Below, in pieces: positions 1 to 10,782 of a DNA stretch of 51,862 nucleotides. The notes beneath the pieces were generated by a model, which saw only the letters and a list, made by a program, of their open reading frames with translations, ran no database searches and was not told where the DNA came from. The stretch is from Escherichia albertii NBRC 107761 = DSM 17582 (lineage in GTDB: Bacteria; Pseudomonadota; Gammaproteobacteria; Enterobacterales; Enterobacteriaceae). The stretch lies in contig NZ_BBMY01000020.1 in assembly GCF_000759775.1 (NCBI RefSeq), positions 1 through 51,862 on the forward strand, in the 5' to 3' direction. Within the stretch, counting starts at the first letter, position 1; each line of letters opens with the position of its first letter. The translations under genes and the position numbers were made by a program.

Positions 1-3
1 ACA

Positions 4-37
4 AAAAAACGGGCAAGGTGTCACCACCCTGCCCGTT
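4..37. terminator. Hairpin terminator downstream of wzzB
   Basis: The arms aaacgggca and tgcccgttt form a strong GC stem flanked by an A-run on the left and T's on the right. It could work in both directions, ending wzzB on the minus strand and the gene beyond the left edge (hisI in K-12, not visible here). Confidence 0.7.
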
Positions 38-57
38 TCCCTTAATGCACAATAATA

Positions 58-1038
58 TTATTTCGCGTTGTAATTGCGCAGCGCGTTACGCCCCAGCACA
101 ATCCCCGCGCCAACCATACCGCCCAGCAGCACAGCCAGAATCAAAGTAATTGCCTTTTTCGGGCTATCGCGACGAATGGGCAACGTCGGTTTCATCACGT
201 AACGGTAAGCGTGAACATCGAGATCATCAACGTTCAGATTTTCGATATCCAGCAGATTTTGACGAGTCTGATAGTAGTTTGGAGAAAACACCAGCGGACG
301 GGTCGCTTCATGCTTAATCATTGACTCCAGCGCTTCGCTACCTAACAGGAACAACGTGTCCTGAGTAATATCATCCCCAGTCTGCTGAATCTGCGGCTTG
401 ATAACCTGCGCCTGATTCGCGTACTGCAACGCTTCCTGAATCTGGCGGATACGCAAATCTTTCTGCTCCTGCGCCACCACTTCCTGCGTTTTCAGAGAAT
501 CCTGTAAGGATTTCATACGCAATGCAATGTTGTCCTGTAAATCCTTGTGCAGTTCCACGTTCACTTTATCGTCAACTTGCTGAATATAAGCGGCAAGTTG
601 CTTCTGAGCATCTTCCGCAGTCGGCCCGACATAAGAGACAACTAACGGCAATGGCTGATTTTTAGCAGAAGGCTCGATAGTCAGCTTTTCAGGTTCTTCC
701 TGATTATCCAGCGCTTCGGCTAAAGCAGAAAACGTAGTGCTGTAACGGCTAATAAGCGAAGCCTGAAGATCCTGCACTCGTGTTGCAGCCTGACCGTAGA
801 TAGCATTCATGACATCGGTATAGCCAGCGATTTGCCCCACATCGGGTTGGGTGATGATAGCAGTGGAAGTCCATTTTTCTTTGACAACAGCCAGATAGCC
901 TATTGCGAGGGTTATCGCCACAACGACAGAGATGATAATTGTCATCTTGCCACGCCACAATTTCATTAATAAGTCAATTAAATCAATCTGTTCCGGATCA
1001 TAGTTTTGCCCGGATACATTATTATTTTCTACTCTCAT
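58..1038 (-). CDS. wzzB: O-antigen chain length determinant WzzB
   Basis: Inner-membrane polysaccharide co-polymerase that sets the modal number of repeat units added by Wzy in the Wzx/Wzy pathway. It has the family's layout: a cytoplasmic N-terminus, a transmembrane segment near residues 31-52, a long helical periplasmic domain and a second transmembrane segment near residues 295-316, preceded by a proline-rich stretch (LPIRRDSPKK). Length is 326 aa when started at the second of two adjacent ATGs (1036-1038). I chose that start because the AGGG ribosome site is then about 7 nt away, rather than 4 nt for the first ATG. It lies at the distal end of the O-antigen locus, after ugd. The periplasmic domain differs from K-12 at many positions, as is usual for this gene. 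Confidence 0.95.
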   Translation of the reverse strand: MRVENNNVSGQNYDPEQIDLIDLLMKLWRGKMTIIISVVVAITLAIGYLAVVKEKWTSTAIITQPDVGQIAGYTDVMNAIYGQAATRVQDLQASLISRYSTTFSALAEALDNQEEPEKLTIEPSAKNQPLPLVVSYVGPTAEDAQKQLAAYIQQVDDKVNVELHKDLQDNIALRMKSLQDSLKTQEVVAQEQKDLRIRQIQEALQYANQAQVIKPQIQQTGDDITQDTLFLLGSEALESMIKHEATRPLVFSPNYYQTRQNLLDIENLNVDDLDVHAYRYVMKPTLPIRRDSPKKAITLILAVLLGGMVGAGIVLGRNALRNYNAK

Positions 1039-1150
1039 CATTACCCTAACAGGCGAAAATTTCAGGTCGCTATAGTTTAGCGATAATCCTCATGAATGCT
1101 ATAGGATAAATAATAAAATTAATGAATAATCATACAATCGGCGAACCACC

Positions 1151-1173
1151 ATCAGGGCGATAATCGCCCTGAT
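1151..1173. terminator. Perfect hairpin downstream of ugd
   Basis: Ten-base arms atcagggcga and tcgccctgat enclose a TAA loop, just after the ugd stop. No long T-run follows on the minus strand, so it may stabilise the 3' end or end transcription only in part. Confidence 0.5.
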
Positions 1174-1182
1174 TACAGTAGG

Positions 1183-2358
<1,176 letters not shown>

Positions 2359-2422
2359 TCAGAATTAACTTAACTGTGAATCATGATGTTTTAGCATCCT
2401 GATAAAAGTTAAAATTTTTAGC

Positions 2423-2450
2423 GCTACGCTGATCCCAGCATCAGCGTAGC
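2423..2450. terminator. Hairpin between gnd and ugd
   Basis: Arms gctacgctgat and atcagcgtagc form a long stem. On the minus strand it is followed by an AT-rich stretch. It lies upstream of ugd and could be a second terminator for gnd or a leader structure. Confidence 0.4.
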
Positions 2451-2536
2451 AACAAAATCAGACTTTACTTATAAGAGTAGCTGATATTTATTAAGTTAAT
2501 ATTAAGCAATGAAATTTAATCTATAGGATTATTAGC

Positions 2537-2563
2537 AAAAAAACCCGGCAATATATGCCGGGC
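2537..2563 (-). terminator. Intrinsic terminator of gnd
   Basis: The hairpin cccggcaatatatgccggg is followed on the minus strand by seven T's, directly downstream of the gnd stop codon. This is a classic rho-independent layout. Confidence 0.85.
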
Positions 2564-2589
2564 CTCAATTTATTGCTGATTAAATTAGA

Positions 2590-3996
2590 TTAATCCAGCC
2601 ATTCGGTATGGAACACACCTTCTTTATCAATACGCTTATAAGTATGCGCACCAAAATAGTCACGCTGTGCCTGGATCAGGTTCGCAGGCAGGACAGCGGC
2701 ACGATAGCTGTCGTAATAAGCAACCGCCGCAGAGAAGGTTGGAACTGGGATACCGTTTTGCACTGCATAAGCGACGACATCACGCAGTGCCTGCTGGTAG
2801 TCATCGGCGATTTTCTTGAAATACGGAGCTAACAGCAGGTTAGCGATTTTTGGATTTTCGGCATACGCATCGGTGATTTTCTGCAAGAACTGCGCACGAA
2901 TAATGCAACCAGCACGGAAAATCTTCGCGATTTCACCGTAGTTCAGATCCCAATTGTACTCTTCAGACGCGGCACGCAGTTGAGAGAAGCCCTGAGCATA
3001 AGAAACGATTTTGCCAAGATACAGCGCACGGCGAACTTTCTCGATAAACTCCACTTTGTCGCCTGCTGGCTGCGATTGCGGACCAGAGAGAACTTTAGAC
3101 GCGGCAACACGCTGCTCTTTCAGAGAAGAGATATAACGAGCAAACACAGACTCGGTAATCAACGACAGTGGCTCACCGAGATCCAGCGCGCTCTGGCTGG
3201 TCCATTTACCAGTGCCTTTGTTGGCCGCTTCATCGAGGATCACATCAACCAGGTAGTTACCGTCTTCATCTTTTTTGGTGAAGATATCTTTGGTGATATC
3301 AATCAGGTAGCTGCTCAGCTCACCGTTATTCCACTCGGTAAATGTCTGTGCCAACTCTTCGTTGGAGAGATTCAGGCCACCTTTCAGCAGTGAATAAGCT
3401 TCGGCAATCAACTGCATATCACCGTATTCAATACCGTTGTGAACCATCTTCACATAGTGACCTGCGCCGTCTGCGCCAATATAGGTAACGCACGGTTCGC
3501 CATCTTCAGCTACGGCGGCGATTTTGGTCAGGATTGGCGCAACCAGTTCATAGGCTTCTTTCTGACCGCCAGGCATGATGGAAGGACCTTTCAGCGCGCC
3601 TTCTTCACCACCGGAAACCCCCGTCCCAATGAAGTTAAAACCTTCAGCAGAAAGCTCACGGTTACGACGAATGGTATCCTGGAAGAAGGTGTTACCACCA
3701 TCAATGATGATATCACCTTTATCGAGGTATGGCTTGAGGGAATCAATAGCAGCATCCGTGCCTGCACCTGCTTTCACCATTAACAGGATACGACGAGGCG
3801 TTTCAAGAGATTCAACAAACTCTTTTACCGTATAGTAAGGAACCAGTTTCTTGCCTGGGTTTTCGGCAATTACTTCTTCCGTCTTTTCACGAGAACGGTT
3901 GAAAATAGAGACGGTATAACCACGGCTTTCGATGTTGAGCGCAAGATTGCGCCCCATCACTGCCATACCGACGACGCCGATCTGTTGCTTTGACAT
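2590..3996 (-). CDS. gnd: 6-phosphogluconate dehydrogenase
   Basis: Pentose phosphate pathway enzyme that decarboxylates 6-phosphogluconate to ribulose 5-phosphate and makes NADPH. The NADP-binding motif [13 protein letters not shown] is at residues 7-19, the substrate motif [16 protein letters not shown] near residue 130 and the catalytic lysine in [13 protein letters not shown] near residue 184. Length is 468 aa. ATG has AGGAG seven bases upstream. It is the housekeeping anchor at the distal end of the O-antigen cluster and often carries recombination breakpoints from O-antigen exchange. Its leader holds the 8-bp tandem repeat reported separately. Confidence 0.98.
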   Translation of the reverse strand: MSKQQIGVVGMAVMGRNLALNIESRGYTVSIFNRSREKTEEVIAENPGKKLVPYYTVKEFVESLETPRRILLMVKAGAGTDAAIDSLKPYLDKGDIIIDGGNTFFQDTIRRNRELSAEGFNFIGTGVSGGEEGALKGPSIMPGGQKEAYELVAPILTKIAAVAEDGEPCVTYIGADGAGHYVKMVHNGIEYGDMQLIAEAYSLLKGGLNLSNEELAQTFTEWNNGELSSYLIDITKDIFTKKDEDGNYLVDVILDEAANKGTGKWTSQSALDLGEPLSLITESVFARYISSLKEQRVAASKVLSGPQSQPAGDKVEFIEKVRRALYLGKIVSYAQGFSQLRAASEEYNWDLNYGEIAKIFRAGCIIRAQFLQKITDAYAENPKIANLLLAPYFKKIADDYQQALRDVVAYAVQNGIPVPTFSAAVAYYDSYRAAVLPANLIQAQRDYFGAHTYKRIDKEGVFHTEWLD

Positions 3997-4030
3997 TGTT
4001 TACTCCTGTCAGGGATAAATATCGTGTTAA

Positions 4031-4110
4031 GTGATTTAGTGATTTAGTGATTTAGTGATTTAGTGATTTAGTGATTTAGTGATTTAGTGATTTAGTGATT
4101 TAGTGATTTA
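4031..4110. repeat. Perfect 8-bp tandem repeat, ten copies
   Basis: The unit gtgattta (taaatcac on the gnd sense strand) is repeated ten times without a mismatch. It lies between the last O-antigen gene and gnd, so it sits in the gnd promoter or leader region. Perfect octamer arrays are prone to slippage and copy number changes. Confidence 0.97.
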
Positions 4111-4148
4111 GAAATTGACATTAAAAACCCAAAGAGCACAGAAACAAA

Positions 4149-5063
4149 TTATTTCTTTCTCATTTTTGGCCTGAATTTTTCAGTATTTCTTAATGAAGAT
4201 GAATCCCAAAAAGCACGCCATATAACGGGGAGTTGAGAGAAATTGCATTTTAATACACACAACAATGCATATCCTAATCCCAAAACAATCGGTTTTTGCC
4301 TAACAAAGAAATTGGTTCCATATGTTTTATGGAGATAGAAAACATTTCTAAGCATATAATATCCTTTCCAGGAAAGAAGATCATTGGCTTGATTGTTAAC
4401 CAAAAGGCGGTATGCTTTGGCTTGAAGATCGCACTGGATCTGAATTCCATTCCTTTTAGCTTTAATCGCGTATTCAATATCATCACAAAAAATAAAGAAC
4501 TTAGGCTCTGGATAGCCTATTTTTTCAACAACCTTCCTCGAAATCAATGGACCTTCAAATGGAATAGCTTCAATGTCTACTTTCCCTGACTTATTACCAA
4601 TTGTATCTAAGTAATTTTTCAATGGTGTTCCTTTAGGATTTAACTTAAATGGATTGGATAAATCATAAGTTAACGGCGAAAGTTCTGCACAAGATTCATC
4701 TAAGTTATATCTAACAGGTTGGACAATACCATCTATATTATTTGATATTAATATTTCAAGACAATTCACTGTAGGCATCAAATCATCATCCATTAACCAA
4801 AGATAATCATAACCATATTTTTCCGCCTCTATGAACCCTCGATAAAATCCTCCAGCCCCACCTAAATTATCCCCTGTATTTTCATACACCACCAATTCAG
4901 AGAGTCTGCTCGAAATAAACATCTCCGTACCATCTGTACTATTATTATCTATTATCAATATTTTTTTTAGTGGATAACTTTGGTTCAAAACAGCATCTAT
5001 AACTTTCAGCAATAATTCTTTTCTATTATAGGTTACAATTATTGCGATTACCTCTTTATTCAC
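4149..5063 (-). CDS. GT2 glycosyltransferase, probable galactofuranosyltransferase
   Basis: 304 aa family 2 transferase of the GlfT2/rhamnosyl-galactofuranosyl type. Visible features are the N-terminal nucleotide fold (VIAIIVTYNRKELL), NLGGAGGFYRG near residue 67, the metal-binding acidic motif WLMDDDLMP near residue 90 and FIFCDDIEY near residue 193, which fits the usual catalytic-base position. The start is GTG at 5061-5063, overlapping the end of glf, with GAGGTAGG upstream. Coupling to glf suggests it adds galactofuranose to the O unit. Donor and linkage cannot be read from sequence. AT-rich composition, unlike gnd next door, marks it as part of the transferred cluster. Confidence 0.8.
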   Translation of the reverse strand: MNKEVIAIIVTYNRKELLLKVIDAVLNQSYPLKKILIIDNNSTDGTEMFISSRLSELVVYENTGDNLGGAGGFYRGFIEAEKYGYDYLWLMDDDLMPTVNCLEILISNNIDGIVQPVRYNLDESCAELSPLTYDLSNPFKLNPKGTPLKNYLDTIGNKSGKVDIEAIPFEGPLISRKVVEKIGYPEPKFFIFCDDIEYAIKAKRNGIQIQCDLQAKAYRLLVNNQANDLLSWKGYYMLRNVFYLHKTYGTNFFVRQKPIVLGLGYALLCVLKCNFSQLPVIWRAFWDSSSLRNTEKFRPKMRKK

Positions 5064-6165
5064 CTGAACCTACCTCTTTTCGGAATGCATTTAAAGCTGA
5101 TTTGATAACTTGATGCATGTCATAATATTTATATTCCGCAAGACGTCCACCAAAAATCACATTTTTTTTCTGTTTAGAAAGATTATAATACATTTTATAG
5201 GTTTGCATGTTTTTTTCATCATTTATAGGATAATAGTATTCATCTCCTTCTTCGAATTCTTTTGGGTACTCTCGAGTAATGACTGTATTACACTGGTCAC
5301 CAAATTCAAAAAATTTATGTTCTATAATGCGAGTGAATAAGTATTTTTTATCGATATAATTTACGACAGCATTCCCTTGAAAATTATCAACATCCAGTAA
5401 TTCATGCTCAAATCTTAATGAACGATAATCCAAAGCCCCAAATTTGTAGTCAAAAAACTTATCAATAGGCCCTGTATAAATAATTTTTTTTGCAACAGAA
5501 TCCCAATATTTCTTTTTCTCAAAATAGTCAGTGCATGTTTCGACTTCAATTCCATTTAATAAGGCATCGATTAATTTATTATAACCGCCGACTGGTATTC
5601 CTTGATACCGGTCATTAAAATAATTATTGTCGTATGTAAACCTAACAGGGAGCCGCTTTATAATAAATGGTGGCAATTCAGTGCAAGGTCGCCCCCATTG
5701 TTTCTCAGTGTATTCCTTAATCAAACAATTATAAATATCTTTTCCCACTAAAGAAATTGCTTGTTCTTCGAGATTTCTTGGTTTGTTTCCACTTATTTCA
5801 CTGCTTTGTTTTTTTATAATCTCTTTGGCCTGTTGAGGAGTTATTGTCTCCCAGAGTTGATTAAAGGTATTCATGTTAAAAGGTAAATTAAAAATTTTAC
5901 CTTTAGAAAAAGCTAATGGTGAATTTATGTATTGGTTAAACTCTACAAATTGATTTACATAATCCCATATTTCTTTATCGTTAGTGTGGAATATATGAGC
6001 GCCATATTTATGAACATTGATCCCTTCAATATTCTCACAATATACATTACCACCAACATGTTCACGACGCTCAATAACCTTGATCTTTTTGTTTATTTTT
6101 CCTAATTCATGTGCAAAAACACTTCCAAAAAGACCGCTACCAACAATTATATAATCATACTTCAC
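5056..6165 (-). CDS. glf: UDP-galactopyranose mutase
   Basis: Flavoenzyme converting UDP-galactopyranose to UDP-galactofuranose. The FAD-binding motif GSGLFGSVFAHE is at residues 9-20, followed by IERREHVGGN. Conserved mutase features KYGAHIFHT and the W-G-R-P-C-x-E-L-P-P stretch are present. 369 aa matches the family's usual size. The start is GTG at 6163-6165, overlapping the stop of the upstream transferase. Its presence means the O antigen almost certainly contains Galf, which argues against this being the sialic-acid O104 cluster, whose reported repeat has no Galf as I recall it. Confidence 0.95.
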   Translation of the reverse strand: MKYDYIIVGSGLFGSVFAHELGKINKKIKVIERREHVGGNVYCENIEGINVHKYGAHIFHTNDKEIWDYVNQFVEFNQYINSPLAFSKGKIFNLPFNMNTFNQLWETITPQQAKEIIKKQSSEISGNKPRNLEEQAISLVGKDIYNCLIKEYTEKQWGRPCTELPPFIIKRLPVRFTYDNNYFNDRYQGIPVGGYNKLIDALLNGIEVETCTDYFEKKKYWDSVAKKIIYTGPIDKFFDYKFGALDYRSLRFEHELLDVDNFQGNAVVNYIDKKYLFTRIIEHKFFEFGDQCNTVITREYPKEFEEGDEYYYPINDEKNMQTYKMYYNLSKQKKNVIFGGRLAEYKYYDMHQVIKSALNAFRKEVGSGE

Positions 6166-7226
6166 TTTAATCTCCCTCTAAAATGTTTAAGTTGTTTATG
6201 AAAATAAACCGCTGGTTTAAATAAATACAACGGATAAACACATAGTGACTTCAATTTTTTTAATAATAAAAAAGGAATATGTTTTAATATCAGCTCAGGT
6301 TCAAAAGAGTCCAATTCAAATTTTTCACAATAGGTATCAACAATATACCTCATATTCATAAAATAATTACTAGTTGGTAGTCTTAAAGATAACAAAGTTA
6401 ACGTAAAGAACTGATTTATAATCACAGTTTTAATAAATGTGGATTGTGACCTGCCATATAAAAAAGATACTCCTTTTAAAATATCAAGATATTTATTATC
6501 ATTAAAAAAAGTTATTGCTCCTTGTCTCTGTCGATAAAAATAACAAACGCTGTTAATATGGTATAAACGTTTTGCTCTATCTAATAATAACGGGATTAAT
6601 GCAACATCTTCATAATACCACCCCTTAGGAAATATTTCATTGTCAAACAGGTAACGTCGATAAACTTTATTCCAAGCAAAAACGGGCTTAGATTTATAGA
6701 AATCGGGATCTACTCTTTCAACCATTTGGGTTATATAGCCTATTTCGGAAACAACAGGGGGGGCTCGTTTATTAAAAAACCTTATAAAATCAAATGACAA
6801 TATGTCAAAATCATACATATCAATGATATTGATTATTTTTTTTATAAAATCCCTATTAACAACATCGTCTGAATCAACAAAGGAAATGTATTTACCGGAG
6901 GATTTCAATAACCCATAGTTACGTGCGTCTGAGAGCCCACCATTAGATTTCGAGTAAATCTTAACGATTTCAGGGTATTGTAATGAATACTCTCTCATTA
7001 ATTCAAAGGAATTATCCGTTGAACCATCATCAACAACAATAACTTCACATCTATTAAGATAACACTCATGGACGTCTAACAGCAAACTATTTAGGCACTC
7101 AATTAAATATTCTGATACGTTATATACAGGAAGAATAATTGACAATACAATTTGATTTTCAACAAGTGAAAGGGGGTCTTTACAAGAAAAGTTTCTCATT
7201 TCTTTTTCCATAGATACCAGAAGCAT
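6162..7226 (-). CDS. GT2 glycosyltransferase
   Basis: Family 2 (GT-A) glycosyltransferase, up to 354 aa. The fold begins at LSIILPVYNVSEYL near residue 28. EVIVVDDGSTDNS and the DXD-type motif SFVDSDDVV follow, then WYYEDVALIPLLL, which fits the catalytic-base region. The C-terminal third is hydrophobic and basic and may sit at the membrane. Start is uncertain: ATGs at residues 1, 6 and 10 are all possible and none has a strong ribosome site; GGAAAAAGAA before residue 10 is the best. It lies between wzy and glf and overlaps glf by 4 nt. Probably adds an inner hexose or Galf; sugar not predictable. Confidence 0.8.
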   Translation of the reverse strand: MLLVSMEKEMRNFSCKDPLSLVENQIVLSIILPVYNVSEYLIECLNSLLLDVHECYLNRCEVIVVDDGSTDNSFELMREYSLQYPEIVKIYSKSNGGLSDARNYGLLKSSGKYISFVDSDDVVNRDFIKKIINIIDMYDFDILSFDFIRFFNKRAPPVVSEIGYITQMVERVDPDFYKSKPVFAWNKVYRRYLFDNEIFPKGWYYEDVALIPLLLDRAKRLYHINSVCYFYRQRQGAITFFNDNKYLDILKGVSFLYGRSQSTFIKTVIINQFFTLTLLSLRLPTSNYFMNMRYIVDTYCEKFELDSFEPELILKHIPFLLLKKLKSLCVYPLYLFKPAVYFHKQLKHFRGRLK

Positions 7227-7239
7227 AAAATAATAATTG

Positions 7240-8343
7240 TTAATAAAACTCCTCTACACATTTATTACCAAAAAGGCAAATATTATAGCCATAAGTATAA
7301 TGGTCATCCTTAGTTATATTCGATCCAATCTTTATATTAAAAAGACAGAGGAGCAATATCATAATTAAATAAATAGGAAGGATAATTCTAGGTGTTACTT
7401 TATTTGAAGCAAAGTATATAGCGGTAAATACCAGAATTATAGTTATTGGTTTAAGAAAATCACTGATTCTGGCAAAAATCAATATATCAATTGACATCGC
7501 TCGAAGTAGGACGAAAAGTATAACAAACTTTATCATTAAATCAAATTTTTCGGGTAACAATTTAAACAAACAAACAACCATTCCCAAGACAATAGTCATT
7601 GAGATGACACTATACATCTTTTCCATTCCCGTCTTTGGAACAAAATATTCAGAATAAAAATATGTCAAAAAACGACTATTTAGAAATGTAAGAATAAACT
7701 TCAAAACATCTGAAAAAATGTTATAAAATGAAGCAACAAGAAGAAAAGGGAATATAACCAATAGGTATCCAACCTTTATTTTTCTTAGAGCAACATAAAA
7801 AGGCAATATAAACATGGCTGCAGAATGAAAAAGAACACTTAACAAAATCGCCATTACAAAAGAAAAATCCTTTTTTCTTTTTAGCAACCCATAACATAGC
7901 AATAGGGCCGATAATGAAGATCTAATTTGATTAAATGACAATAAGAAATAAAACGAATAAAATGACAATAGCAACCCAACCACATAAAAATTATTTATTC
8001 TTGTTATATAATTCTCTAACACCAATTTTATTAAAAAATAAAGTGCTGCAGAGTAAAAAATAGCATATATTAAAAATACAATCTGTTCATTTCCACCTAT
8101 ATAATAAGAAAAATAACTTATATACTTAAATGTATCGTCTAAATATATCTCATCTGTATATTTAAGCTGATTGAAATAATCAACATATGACATAAAATCA
8201 ATGCCGACGTTATATCTTATAACTGACACTATTGTCGGAGGGATTAGCGAAAAAATCAAAAGGACTTTATAGTTATTAAATAACATCCCTATTGAGGTTA
8301 CGTACAAAAAATAACATATTGAAAAAAACAAAAGAAAGTTCAT
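7240..8343 (-). CDS. wzy: O-antigen polymerase Wzy, EpsG-like
   Basis: 367 aa, extremely hydrophobic, with about ten predicted membrane segments and a large loop in the middle. EpsG/Wzy-type features include RYNVGIDFMSYVDYF near residue 43, FNQIRSSLSALLLCYG near residue 137 and the HSAAMF motif near residue 168. It polymerises Und-PP-linked O units in the periplasm. It is the only gene of this kind in the cluster, which supports the call; Wzy proteins share little sequence, so this rests on topology, motifs and context. Very AT-rich with many rare codons, as is usual for wzy. Confidence 0.85.
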   Translation of the reverse strand: MNFLLFFSICYFLYVTSIGMLFNNYKVLLIFSLIPPTIVSVIRYNVGIDFMSYVDYFNQLKYTDEIYLDDTFKYISYFSYYIGGNEQIVFLIYAIFYSAALYFLIKLVLENYITRINNFYVVGLLLSFYSFYFLLSFNQIRSSLSALLLCYGLLKRKKDFSFVMAILLSVLFHSAAMFILPFYVALRKIKVGYLLVIFPFLLVASFYNIFSDVLKFILTFLNSRFLTYFYSEYFVPKTGMEKMYSVISMTIVLGMVVCLFKLLPEKFDLMIKFVILFVLLRAMSIDILIFARISDFLKPITIILVFTAIYFASNKVTPRIILPIYLIMILLLCLFNIKIGSNITKDDHYTYGYNICLFGNKCVEEFY

Positions 8344-8395
8344 TTAATTACCATCAAACCTTTATTCATCAAGAGCCTATCTCAACAGGGCAAGA

Positions 8396-9533
8396 TTACG
8401 AAAGCCCGCTTCTCGTAAGGACTGATGCCAGATAGTTTCTGTCCATGGACAGTTTTTCGCATCTTACGTCTTAACCCTGTCTTGAATACATTATTATTCG
8501 TCAAAATATTAATAGCGGTGTGCCGTATCCCTGAAAATAATTCTGCTGCGTTTCCTCTTCTTATTTTGCAGTCGTCTTCATTCATTACCACATCCAGACG
8601 CCAGTGCAGCTTATTCTCCACGTGCCAGTGATTTCGGATCGCTGTGGCGAACTTCTCTACAGTTAAATCAGCAGAACTGATATAACATCTGACCATTATT
8701 CGGGTTCTTTCTTTTGTCTGCTATTATAGACCGAAAGGAGACTGCCACGCATAATTTCTTCGGTCCTTTCCATTCAAACGTGAAATCGATAATTTCATCA
8801 GGGACATCACAAATAATATGAAGACGGATTTCGTCTCTACCGTGGCTTTTTTCACTAATTGCGTAACTGTCATGCTCTGGATTATTTAATTCTTTCAGTG
8901 GAAATTTTTCCTCAAAGGCTTTATTAAGCCGCCCCTGATTTCCTTTTACAGCGAATAAATAATCACCTCCCTGTTTTTGTATCTTCTCAGCAATATCTTT
9001 CAGGCAACCCATCGCATCAGTTATGATAATTTTCCCTTTAATATCCAGCATGTTAAGAAGTTTATGGATAGTTGTAATCTCATTAGATTTCTCATCCGTC
9101 TTAATCTGTCCGATAACCAGACTGAGCATTGTTGAGAACACACTAATGATATGAATCGTTCCCCTGCGGCGACTCTTGTCATAAGAGTGCCGGAGCGTTT
9201 TTCCATTAATTGCAATAACGTCTTTATCATCTGAAGAATGACAATCACGCATCCAGTTAATAAAGCACTCATGAAATTTTGCAGGACTGATACAGGATAC
9301 AACTCTGGCAATAGCATCGTGAACAGGAATATCATTTTCAAAATCACCATATTGCTTCAAAAAATCGGGATGTGTTTCCCCGAGATCCTCTATATCTTCC
9401 CAACCTTCGGCACCAGAAATAACGGCTCAAATAGTCAACAGTAGAATATCTGACAGTTTATGTTCCACTTTCCAGACTTGTCTGTAATCTGGAATAACAG
9501 AAATATGTTCCATCAATTTTTTAAGTTCCATTT
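8396..9533 (-). pseudogene. Decayed H-repeat (ISAs1-family) transposase
   Basis: The translation matches the H-repeat-associated protein family (YhhI-like, about 378 aa) from [11 protein letters not shown] at 9533 to a stop at 8396. It has at least three lesions: a TGA at 9427-9429 replacing a cysteine codon in LLLTI-C-AVIS, a frameshift near 8690-8697 between IIADKRKNP and the YISSADLT segment, and another near 8441-8456 before the DRNYLAS tail. No intact reading frame remains, so it cannot make transposase. H-repeats are common relics in O-antigen clusters and have been linked to their assembly. It separates the sialyltransferase from wzy. I could not define its terminal inverted repeats. 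Confidence 0.92.
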
Positions 9534-9799
9534 TGTCCTCCTTAATTATGTAAGGAGTATTTGATCATGTATAAGCAATGAAAAACAGCTCTAGGTAATA
9601 AGAAATATCTCAATCATTGAACATTTAGTGCGAATTATTTAGTACAAAAAAGCAGCGTTACGTGCTCTTTTCTTGGCGAAACACCTAGTTCGAAAGACTC
9701 TAGGGTATTCGAAATGCACAAAGTGTTGGTCCATTTATTGAGCGGGAGTATTATCCACAATAACAGTAATCAATATCTTGAATACACGACCCAATCATT
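9534..9799. other. Spacer between H-repeat and sialyltransferase gene
   Basis: AT-rich stretch of 266 bases with no convincing coding frame. It probably holds the outer end of the H-repeat and flanking debris; aaggagtattt near 9551 looks like an isolated ribosome-site-like string with nothing behind it. Confidence 0.5.
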
Positions 9800-10738
9800 T
9801 TAATTTGTCAGATTTTTAAAACACTCAATTTGCTTTAGAATCGCCTCTTCGAATTCCGGCTTTATTTTTCCAATGTCAATCACATGATTTATAATTTTAT
9901 TATTTTGGAGATAATGATATTGCGTTGAATTGGCAATTCCAAATAAATTTATCAAACATCCCTTAGACAGATATTCATCTATTACTATTTCCGCCATCGT
10001 ATCATTTCTTATTTTATAATTCTCACCAGCACCCCATATGAGTTTATCTCTTGGATGAGGTATTATAATATCATGTTTAGTCAGTGTAGATATAAATTTC
10101 TTTATTACATTTTCAGCATCGATGTAGACCTCATCAAAATTAGGACATAGATATATATTAACCACTTCATGTTTTTTTGACTCGACAGGAAAATCAGAAA
10201 AGTTTTTTTTACTATGTAAAGGAATATACTCCACATCATCGATGATATTTTTAAGATAATTAGTTGAATAGTGTGTTTTAATTAGTTTTTTAACCCCATG
10301 TAAATTCCTTATTCTATTTCCCATAAGATAATATTTAATCCTTACAGATAGCTTTTTTTTCTTTTCGATGTAGAAAAAGGAATTTGGTACGTAATTAGCC
10401 GTTCCATCATCAAACGTATATATGTTACTAAACTTATTCCTTGAAATAATTGTTTGAATAAATGGATCATCAATACTTGAAAAATAAAAGTCTACAGATT
10501 GTTTTTTGGTCACTCTATACAAATAATTCAACAACCAAATCTGTTTTAAGAGTCGTTTATACGAATGCGAACCTCCAATAACTATATAGTCAATACCAGA
10601 ACACGATAGTACATTTTTTTCTCTATCAGACAACTCTTCAGATAAATAAACAAACATAACATCTTTAATACTTTTGGCTTTAATCAACACTCTTGCATAA
10701 TACGCCTGAAATATGGTTCGGCATATAAATAAATTCAT
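9800..10738 (-). CDS. GT52-family sialyltransferase (probable)
   Basis: 312 aa protein resembling family GT52 (Neisseria Lst, Haemophilus Lic3A type). The N-terminus MNLFICRTIFQAYYA is typical of that family's first strand. YTFDDGTANY near residue 113 and IIPHPRDKLIWG near residue 230 fit the family's acidic and HP motifs. It would transfer sialic acid from CMP-Neu5Ac, made by the genes upstream, onto the growing O unit at the inner face of the membrane. ATG is preceded by a strong G-run ribosome site. Placement directly after neuC and wzx supports the role. Linkage (2-3, 2-6 or other) is not readable. Confidence 0.78.
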   Translation of the reverse strand: MNLFICRTIFQAYYARVLIKAKSIKDVMFVYLSEELSDREKNVLSCSGIDYIVIGGSHSYKRLLKQIWLLNYLYRVTKKQSVDFYFSSIDDPFIQTIISRNKFSNIYTFDDGTANYVPNSFFYIEKKKKLSVRIKYYLMGNRIRNLHGVKKLIKTHYSTNYLKNIIDDVEYIPLHSKKNFSDFPVESKKHEVVNIYLCPNFDEVYIDAENVIKKFISTLTKHDIIIPHPRDKLIWGAGENYKIRNDTMAEIVIDEYLSKGCLINLFGIANSTQYHYLQNNKIINHVIDIGKIKPEFEEAILKQIECFKNLTN

Positions 10739-10782
10739 GTCCCCCCCTTATCCTTATTATATATTTACTTATGCAAAAAACC

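Noticed and set aside
4031..4110. Possible CRISPR array
   Set aside because: The 8-bp units are contiguous with no spacers; it is a simple tandem repeat.
8382..9360. Two separate transposase genes
   Set aside because: The two open frames are halves of one H-repeat transposase split by a frameshift, with a further stop upstream.
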